Below are positions 1 through 4,058 of a DNA stretch of 6,184 nucleotides, in pieces (the first letter of the stretch is position 1; each line of letters opens with the position of its first letter). Below the pieces are notes generated by a model. The model was not told the DNA's origin, did not search any database, and saw only the letters and a list, made by a program, of their open reading frames with translations. The DNA comes from Candidatus Bathyarchaeota archaeon (lineage in GTDB: Archaea > Thermoproteota > Bathyarchaeia > Bathyarchaeales > Bathyarchaeaceae): positions 1 through 6,184 of the forward strand of contig JAOUJL010000090.1 in the NCBI GenBank assembly GCA_029883255.1. The letters are read 5' to 3'. A program made the position numbers and the translations under genes.

Positions 1-1
1 G

Positions 2-106
2 TATAAGGAAAAGGCATGGGCAGAAAAGTGCCAAGATTTCTGCGAAAAATACAACGCTTGTTCTCTAGGGATCACGAGTCGCGCTGTCAATGTGGCGGAA
101 AGGTGA
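2..106 (+). CDS. C-terminal end of an unidentified cysteine-containing protein (5' partial)
   Basis: An open frame enters from the left edge and ends at TGA 104-106, leaving 34 residues. The peptide is charged and amphipathic and carries three cysteines in a C-x3-C-x5-C arrangement (C10, C14 and C20 of the visible part), followed by a short tail without obvious structure. I do not recognise the family. Composition and cysteine spacing look protein-like, but 34 codons are too few to prove coding. It is read in the same direction as the FTR1 gene, with a 169-base gap between them, so co-transcription is possible but not shown. Confidence 0.45.
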   Translation, partial: YKEKAWAEKCQDFCEKYNACSLGITSRAVNVAER

Positions 107-260
107 ACTTTGGAAGTATCCTTCTATTATCACCATCTTAATAAGAGCTGACTTGAATTCTGTAGAGGATGAGATTTAGCCTGACATACCGAGGATCTAA
201 CTGCGCACGAAACGTTATGAGTACAGTGAAAAGAGACTCGTAAAACTGGTTTAGGAAAAT

Positions 261-266
261 GGGAGG
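261..266 (+). promoter_or_regulatory. Ribosome-binding site deciding the TTG start of the FTR1 gene
   Basis: GGGAGG lies nine bases before TTG at 276. No in-frame ATG or GTG near it would give a complete first membrane segment, so this site supports the TTG start. No convincing TATA box stands out between 107 and 260, and that stretch shows no gene. Confidence 0.6.
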
Positions 267-275
267 ACTACATTA

Positions 276-1151
276 TTGCTTGCTCAATTTTTGTTGGTTT
301 TCAGAGAAGCTTTAGAAGCGGTGCTGATAACAGCCATAGTTTTGGCGTATTTGGCAAGAACAAAGAGAAAACCATTGATACGCTATGTTTGGTATGGTGT
401 TTACCTCGCAGTTGCGACAAGTTTTGCCCTTGGAGCCTTCATATGGTTCATTTACGGTGGTCTCTCTGGATCTACCAAGGCTTTGTTTGAGGGAGTAGCT
501 GCCCTTTTCGCAGTTTTCGTTTTGTCTTCTATGATCTACTGGATGGCAGGTAAAGGCAAGGAACTCCGTAAAGAAGTGGAAAGACGGGTGAAAGCCCTTG
601 TGACTCGAGGAGCAACTCTTGCTCTAGCTTCATTTTCGTTCATTGTGGTGTTTCGAGAGGGGTTAGAAACCGTTCTTTTCTTGACTCCTTTCTTATTAGA
701 TGATGCCGCAGGCACATTAGTCGGAGGTTTTCTCGGATTAATAGTGGCGCTGGTTCTCGCTTACGCAATATTTGTTGTGGGTATGAAAATCAACATTCGA
801 AGATTCTTTTATTTCACAAGCATATTACTCGTGCTTTTGGCTGGGGGGTTGGCGGGTTATGGAGTTCATGAGCTAGTAGAGTATTCCAAAGATACCGGGA
901 TTGGATTGGGCTGGTTAGGTGAGTATGCTTTTGACTTAGGTATACCATTGGAGAGCCCATTTCATCATAAAGGCATGATTGGCTCAGTATTTGCAGTGAT
1001 GTTCGGATACACAGTAGAAGCTGAATGGATAAGAGTAGCAGTTCACCTTGCTTATTTGGCAATAGCGCTTCCGCTGGTAGTTTGGGTCTACAAAAAGGAA
1101 GACACGAGGAAAGCCCAGACATTTGAGAACCCTATCTCAAAGCGGGTATAA
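276..1151 (+). CDS. FTR1-family high-affinity iron permease
   Basis: A 291-residue polytopic membrane protein of the FTR1/EfeU iron permease family, which moves iron across the cytoplasmic membrane. Two family signature motifs are visible at the expected repeat spacing: REALE at residues 10-14 in the first helix and REGLE at 127-131 in the fourth. Their glutamates are the proposed iron ligands. About seven hydrophobic segments can be read, near 2-26, 37-60, 70-92, 114-138, 148-170, 178-198 and 253-272. A basic loop lies at 93-110 and a short charged C-tail follows. Length is normal for the prokaryotic family. The first motif has Ala in place of the usual Gly, which is conservative. No EfeO or EfeB partner or multicopper oxidase is visible nearby, so it may act alone or with distant partners. 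It converges on the Fe-S assembly operon; a role in supplying iron to that operon is inference. Confidence 0.93.
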   Translation: MLAQFLLVFREALEAVLITAIVLAYLARTKRKPLIRYVWYGVYLAVATSFALGAFIWFIYGGLSGSTKALFEGVAALFAVFVLSSMIYWMAGKGKELRKEVERRVKALVTRGATLALASFSFIVVFREGLETVLFLTPFLLDDAAGTLVGGFLGLIVALVLAYAIFVVGMKINIRRFFYFTSILLVLLAGGLAGYGVHELVEYSKDTGIGLGWLGEYAFDLGIPLESPFHHKGMIGSVFAVMFGYTVEAEWIRVAVHLAYLAIALPLVVWVYKKEDTRKAQTFENPISKRV

Positions 1152-1159
1152 GCGATATG

Positions 1160-1199
1160 ATTTTGTCTTCTATTCATTAACTTTGCATTCTCTCTTTCT
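1160..1199 (+). terminator. T-rich tract after the FTR1 gene, possible archaeal terminator
   Basis: Several T-rich clusters begin about nine bases after the FTR1 stop codon, without a clear hairpin. Archaeal RNA polymerase can terminate at oligo-T stretches without a stem-loop. A stronger run of seven T lies further on, at 1320-1326, and could be the main or backup site. This rests on composition only. Confidence 0.3.
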
Positions 1200-1225
1200 A
1201 TGTCGTGGCAGTCTTATGAGCCCAA

Positions 1226-1498
1226 TCACGAAATTCGTGCATGCATGCACGATGGCGTAAGGTCCACTGTCAATGAGAACTGTAGTATCGACAAAGCTTT
1301 TTCCTTTGGAGCTCTACCCTTTTTTTGAAGCCCGAGAGACCACGAGAAACCAACGAACAAGCCGACTGGCAAAATCACCAATCCAAGATATCATAGAATC
1401 TTTAGGCCAAAATAAGGTCCAAACAAGATGCGGTAGGTAACGCCTTCTATGAATTGTGAAAGCGTTAACAAAATCACAGCTGGTATGCACGCTTTAAG
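1226..1498 (-). pseudogene. Decayed small membrane-protein gene (hydrophobic frame broken by TGA)
   Basis: Directly after the stop of the TRASH-like gene, and in the same frame, the minus strand stays open for 35 codons to TGA at 1391-1393. It then continues for 54 codons to TGA at 1226-1228. The two parts read like one two-helix membrane protein. One hydrophobic stretch is followed by an FGPYFGLKIL segment, then the stop, then a stretch beginning YLGLVILPVG and a basic tail. No good start codon is in frame. An ATG overlapping the previous stop (ATGA, 1499-1502) would enter this frame only if one base were removed, giving M-L-K-A-C-I-P. This suggests a lost downstream operon gene with one indel and one nonsense change. 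Sequencing error, stop recoding or a chance hydrophobic frame cannot be excluded. Confidence 0.3.
1227..1252. repeat. 18-bp perfect palindrome with an overlapping second inverted repeat
   Basis: Positions 1235-1252 read TCGTGCATGCATGCACGA, identical to its own reverse complement, with the centre between 1243 and 1244. The arm's TTCGTG (1234-1239) also pairs with CACGAA at 1227-1232 around a single central A (1233). The middle segment can therefore pair to either side. It lies in the convergent gap, about 80 bases after the FTR1 stop. It could be a dimeric-protein binding site, a cruciform or RNA hairpin that protects a 3' end, or chance. No second copy was seen in the window. Confidence 0.55.
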
Positions 1499-1687
1499 TC
1501 ATTCTCTAGAAATTTGTCTCCTCTTCGCGTGTTGTTCTTTTCTCTTTTTCCGATAGCTCTTAGCACATGCTTCGCAGCAGAAAACATATTCTTTACCGTC
1601 AATAACAGTGCAATAGGTTGCAAGCTCACATGACTCTAATGGAATTCCTTTTTTGCACAACTCACATTGGATGAATCTGGCTTCCAT
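1499..1687 (-). CDS. Small TRASH-like cysteine-rich metal-binding protein
   Basis: A 62-residue protein with seven cysteines: C8, C11, C20, C26, C37, C38 and C41. The pattern is C-x2-C at the front, then a GKEYVFCCEACAKSY block, then a strongly basic tail (residues 46-62). This resembles the TRASH/YHS treble-clef group, whose members bind or sense metals such as copper, zinc or iron. I choose the ATG at 1687 rather than a start at 1720 because GAGGTGA (1692-1698) sits four bases before it. The longer version would overlap iscU by 29 bases and add a charged extension outside the domain. The ribosome-binding site shares the iscU stop codon, so translation is probably coupled. As last gene of an IscS/IscU operon it is a candidate iron donor, metal sensor or assembly accessory, but that role is inferred from position. 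Confidence 0.75.
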   Translation of the reverse strand: MEARFIQCELCKKGIPLESCELATYCTVIDGKEYVFCCEACAKSYRKKRKEQHAKRRQISRE

Positions 1688-1691
1688 TTCC

Positions 1692-1698
1692 TCACCTC
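1692..1698 (-). promoter_or_regulatory. Ribosome-binding site of the TRASH-like gene, overlapping the iscU stop
   Basis: The minus strand reads GAGGTGA here, four bases before ATG 1685-1687. Its last three bases are the iscU TGA stop codon. This placement fixes the start choice and suggests that ribosomes ending iscU re-initiate on the small gene. Confidence 0.7.
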
Positions 1699-2069
1699 TT
1701 CGTTCCTTTATGTTTTTCATAATCTTCTATTGCTGCACGCAGAGCGTCCGCAGCAAGGTTAGAGCAGTGCATTTTGACTTTAGGAAGCCCTCCTAACGAG
1801 TCTGCTACATCTGAACGACTGATTTTCTTAGCTTCTTCCAACGTTTTTCCCTTGGCTAGTTCCGTTACCATACTGCTAGTAGCTATTGCTGCCCCACAAC
1901 CAAAGGTTTTGAATTTGATGTCATCTATGCGGTTGTCTTTGACTTTAATGTAAACTGTCATCATGTCCCCACAAACGGGATTTCCAACATTTCCTACGCC
2001 ATCGGCGTCTGGAATTTCCCCCATATTGCGTGGGTTTCTAAATTGTTCCATCACTTTTTCGCTGTACAT
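1692..2069 (-). CDS. iscU: IscU/NifU-type Fe-S cluster assembly scaffold
   Basis: A 125-residue cytoplasmic scaffold on which [2Fe-2S] clusters are built before transfer to target proteins. All three family cysteines are present: C33 in NPVCGD, C58 in FGCGAAIA and C102 in KMHCSN. The conserved Asp35, which tunes cluster release, and His101 are also present. Length matches stand-alone IscU. The segment that Hsc chaperones recognise in bacteria (LPPVK) is LPKVK here at 95-99. This is a near match, but no HscA or HscB gene is visible. The ATG overlaps the iscS stop by one base (TAATG), which indicates coupled translation and equal dosage with its partner. Because the IscS neighbour lacks the PLP lysine, sulfur for this scaffold probably comes from another donor. 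The family assignment is secure. Confidence 0.95.
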   Translation of the reverse strand: MYSEKVMEQFRNPRNMGEIPDADGVGNVGNPVCGDMMTVYIKVKDNRIDDIKFKTFGCGAAIATSSMVTELAKGKTLEEAKKISRSDVADSLGGLPKVKMHCSNLAADALRAAIEDYEKHKGTKR

Positions 2070-3259
2070 TAATCCTTCAACTCCTTAGGGGTCAAAGGTG
2101 ACATTTTTCTTAGTCTTTTGACTATATCGGGCATTATCCTTATCACATAGTCCACTTCCTCTTCAGTGTTTTGCTTGCCCAGTGTAAACAATAATGATCC
2201 ATGAGCCTCTTCATGTTTCAACCCGATAGCTCTTAGCACATGGGATGGTTCTAGAGTTTTTGCAGTGCAGGCTGAACCTGAAGATGCCGCGACTCCTTTC
2301 ATGTCCAAGTCCAGCAATATTGATTCGCCTTCAATGAAGCTATATCTTACCGCAACATTGTTGGGTAACCGTTTGGTTGGATGCCCATTCAAAAACGAGT
2401 GTGGGATAGGGTCAAGTAACCCTTTGATGAGTTTGTCTCTCAACGTCTTTAACCGTTCACTTTCAGTGGGCATTTCTTTTCTTGCTATCTCTGCAGCTTT
2501 TCCAAATCCTACTATGCCGGGAAGATTTTCTGTTCCCGACCTTAAGCCTCGTTCTTGTCCTCCCCCATGAATTGACGGTTCTAATCGCGTACCCTCTCTT
2601 ATGTAAAGACCGCCCACACCTTTGGGTCCAAACATATCATTGGAAGAAATAGTGAGCAAGTCTATGCCCTCATTGTTCACATCCATTGGAACCTGTCCGT
2701 TTGCGGCTGTAGCATCAACGTGCAAGTAGGCGTTTTTTCCATGCACTATTTGGCTGATCTTTTTTATGGGTTGAATTGTGCCAATTTCGCCATTTGCATA
2801 CATAATAGAAACCAAGATTGTTTCACTCGTCAATTCCTTTTCTAGACTTCTGAGGCCCACGAACCCGTACTGATCAACTGGAAGAAAAGTGACCTTGAAT
2901 CCCTTTGTCATTAAGAATTTGCACGGATTAAGAACTGACATATGTTCTATGCTCGACGTTATTATATGTGTTCCTCGGTCTTTGTTGCGGTAAGCAACCC
3001 CTTTAATTGCCATGTTGTTGCTTTCAGTTGCGCCTGACGTGAAGATTACTGATTCTTTTCTTTCAGCGTTGATTAATTCCACAACTTTTGTTCTCGCCCC
3101 TTCTATGGCTTGTCTTGCCTCTTGACCAAACGAGTGAACGGAAGAAGGGTTGCCATAGAGTGACTTCATATAAGGCAACATAGCCTCTATCACGCGAGGA
3201 TCATGCGGTCTCCCCGCCGTATGATCCATATAGATACGTTTTGTTCTTGACATTCTCAT
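2069..3259 (-). CDS. iscS: IscS-like protein of the A. fulgidus type lacking the PLP lysine
   Basis: A 396-residue fold-type I (class V aminotransferase) protein, full length for IscS/NifS. Retained features are TSGATES (74-80), His106, Asp182, Ser205, HGGGQERGLRSGT (231-243) and the loop cysteine C331 in SSGSACT. The normal SGHK-x2-GPKG motif is SSNDMFGPKG: Asn207-Asp208 replace His-Lys, so no internal aldimine with PLP can form. By alignment with E. coli IscS from memory, Asn155 is Gly157, Gln183 is Ala185, and the substrate-carboxylate Arg (about 354) is Leu357 in HGSLLFTLGK. The N-terminal NAATTP motif is HTAGRP. I recall that A. fulgidus IscS has the same Asn-Asp site, shows no desulfurase activity, and contributes its loop cysteine to a [2Fe-2S] cluster shared with IscU. 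The ATG at 3259 starts four bases after the dsrE-like stop; an ATG at 3253 is an alternative. Confidence 0.93.
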   Translation of the reverse strand: MRMSRTKRIYMDHTAGRPHDPRVIEAMLPYMKSLYGNPSSVHSFGQEARQAIEGARTKVVELINAERKESVIFTSGATESNNMAIKGVAYRNKDRGTHIITSSIEHMSVLNPCKFLMTKGFKVTFLPVDQYGFVGLRSLEKELTSETILVSIMYANGEIGTIQPIKKISQIVHGKNAYLHVDATAANGQVPMDVNNEGIDLLTISSNDMFGPKGVGGLYIREGTRLEPSIHGGGQERGLRSGTENLPGIVGFGKAAEIARKEMPTESERLKTLRDKLIKGLLDPIPHSFLNGHPTKRLPNNVAVRYSFIEGESILLDLDMKGVAASSGSACTAKTLEPSHVLRAIGLKHEEAHGSLLFTLGKQNTEEEVDYVIRIMPDIVKRLRKMSPLTPKELKD

Positions 3260-3263
3260 TCAC

Positions 3264-3632
3264 TTAAAAACATAGAACTGCGTCAGCATCTAGTGTCAAA
3301 TCATTCAACGTTGCAGCACCAACAACTTTGGCTTCAGGTATGAAGGCTCCGCGGGAAAGCCCTAATAGTTGCGTGCTTTGTTCACAGACCTGTAGTTTGA
3401 CCCCAGCTCTTGTGGCTTGGTCTATTACCTCTTTGAGTGATGGGAAGCTGCCTAGTTTGATCTTCTCCGCTTCTCCTTTTTTGACTACCGTCACGCCTTT
3501 TATGAGGAAGTAGATGGTTGCTTCTATGTTCATCATTGCTGCTGTAGTAGCCAAAATAAATGGCGCATAAGTGCGTTCTGGCGTGTCAACTCCGCTTGTT
3601 TGAACATACAGCATCCTTTTTTTCTGTGACAT
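3264..3632 (-). CDS. DsrE/DsrF-like sulfur-relay family protein
   Basis: A 122-residue soluble protein of the DsrE/F-like superfamily, small alpha/beta proteins that often carry persulfide sulfur or bind TusA. Visible features are an N-terminal strand (RMLYVQTSGVD) and an alternating helix and strand region with MMNIEATIYFLIKG. A candidate active cysteine, C83, sits in VCEQS, and C121 lies near the C-terminus in AVLCF. The VC-x2-S strand end is where DsrE-like proteins place their reactive cysteine. I start at ATG 3632 because GAGGTGA (3641-3647) lies eight bases upstream; a GTG at 3644 falls inside that site. It follows the TusA-like gene by 21 bases and precedes iscS by four, so all are probably one transcript. 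A role passing sulfur toward the IscS/IscU pair is inferred. Confidence 0.82.
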   Translation of the reverse strand: MSQKKRMLYVQTSGVDTPERTYAPFILATTAAMMNIEATIYFLIKGVTVVKKGEAEKIKLGSFPSLKEVIDQATRAGVKLQVCEQSTQLLGLSRGAFIPEAKVVGAATLNDLTLDADAVLCF

Positions 3633-3640
3633 ACTATACC

Positions 3641-3647
3641 TCACCTC
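3641..3647 (-). promoter_or_regulatory. Ribosome-binding site of the dsrE-like gene
   Basis: The minus strand reads GAGGTGA, eight bases before ATG 3630-3632. It excludes the in-frame GTG at 3644, which would lie within the site itself. Confidence 0.65.
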
Positions 3648-3653
3648 TACTGG

Positions 3654-3890
3654 TTATTTCACCTTTTTTATTGATATTCGAACAGTGTTTCCATCCTTAC
3701 TTACGTCTACTATCTCTTGTTCTAAATGCTTTACGAGACTTCGTATGTCCGCCTCTGCCGCTGGATCATCAGCCACAACTTCCAGAATTTCTCCAATTCT
3801 AATGTCATCCAATTCCATTCTTGTTCTATAAACAGGTTCAGGACAGAATAGACCAACACAATCTAGAGTTCTGTCGGGTTTGACCTTCAT
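3654..3890 (-). CDS. tusA: TusA/SirA-family sulfur carrier protein
   Basis: A 78-residue protein with the TusA signature LDCVGLFCPEPVYRT. The CPxP cysteine (C16) is the residue that carries persulfide sulfur in this family. The later ADDPAAEADI segment (residues 41-50) and the beta-rich C-terminus (about 60-76) also match. Length is normal. An extra cysteine, C11, lies five residues before the active one; it could form a disulfide with C16 or take part in sulfur handling, but this is not proven. The start is ATG 3890 because GGAGGAG (3896-3902) precedes it by five bases; an upstream TTG at 3908 would swallow that site. It is the first gene of the operon, so it is likely made in excess over the later genes. 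It is a plausible sulfur donor for the lysine-less IscS/IscU pair. Confidence 0.92.
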   Translation of the reverse strand: MKVKPDRTLDCVGLFCPEPVYRTRMELDDIRIGEILEVVADDPAAEADIRSLVKHLEQEIVDVSKDGNTVRISIKKVK

Positions 3891-3895
3891 GACGT

Positions 3896-3902
3896 CTCCT
3901 CC
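3896..3902 (-). promoter_or_regulatory. Ribosome-binding site of the tusA-like gene
   Basis: The minus strand reads GGAGGAG, five bases before ATG 3888-3890. It is the strongest such site in the operon and fixes the first start codon. Confidence 0.7.
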
Positions 3903-3923
3903 AAACAAGAGTGGCTAAAAAGC

Positions 3924-3933
3924 ATAATTAAAA
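3924..3933 (-). promoter_or_regulatory. Candidate archaeal TATA box of the sulfur/Fe-S operon
   Basis: The minus strand reads TTTTAATTAT, preceded by purine-rich GGGAAAC, which resembles a BRE (TFB-binding) element. A start about 25 bases downstream would fall near 3903, giving a very short leader beginning around the ribosome-binding site. A second AT-rich candidate, minus strand ATTATTAAG at 3947-3955, would give a leader of roughly 35 bases. The choice between them is open. Confidence 0.4.
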
Positions 3934-4000
3934 GTTTCCCGTTTGACTTAATAATCAGGTTTTGCACAAAGCAATCTTTCAAAATCTTAAAAAATGGGAC

Positions 4001-4010
4001 TTTACATAAA
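4001..4010 (+). promoter_or_regulatory. Candidate archaeal TATA box of the Lon-like protease gene
   Basis: TTTACATAAA lies about 50 bases before the ATG at 4059. A transcription start some 25 bases downstream would leave a leader of about 25-30 bases containing GGGTGG (4048-4053) as ribosome-binding site. It faces away from the operon promoter, so 3891-4058 is a divergent promoter region. The call is based on sequence resemblance only. Confidence 0.35.
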
Positions 4011-4058
4011 CTATGTGAGTGCTGATTTCAAACCATATTGTGTTAAAGGGTGGTATAT

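Noticed and set aside
814..1122. Open frame on the minus strand within the FTR1 gene
   Set aside because: It lies antisense to a well-supported membrane protein and has no family features or convincing ribosome-binding site.
1273..1440. Plus-strand open frame of 55 codons in the convergent gap
   Set aside because: It has no ribosome-binding site and an unremarkable composition, and the opposite strand gives a more protein-like hydrophobic reading.
1226..1720. One long selenoprotein or readthrough protein across the TRASH-like gene and the downstream frame
   Set aside because: It would need two TGA codons to be decoded, no supporting RNA structure is evident at either, and the TRASH-like protein is complete at the first stop. 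Gene decay is simpler.
2265..2570. Plus-strand open frame inside iscS
   Set aside because: It is antisense to conserved IscS motifs, including the loop cysteine, and has no recognisable features.
2621..2626. Lys213 in the GPKGVG segment as a substitute PLP lysine
   Set aside because: This lysine is also present in ordinary IscS proteins next to the true Schiff-base lysine, so it is a normal family residue and not a replacement.
2636..2641. Sequencing error turning His-Lys into Asn-Asp
   Set aside because: The change from His-Lys to the observed AAT-GAT needs at least three base substitutions with the frame kept, and the same Asn-Asp pair is recalled from A. fulgidus IscS, so a real subfamily trait is far more likely.
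3560..3802. Plus-strand open frame across the dsrE-tusA junction
   Set aside because: It is antisense to two recognised genes and its product resembles no family.
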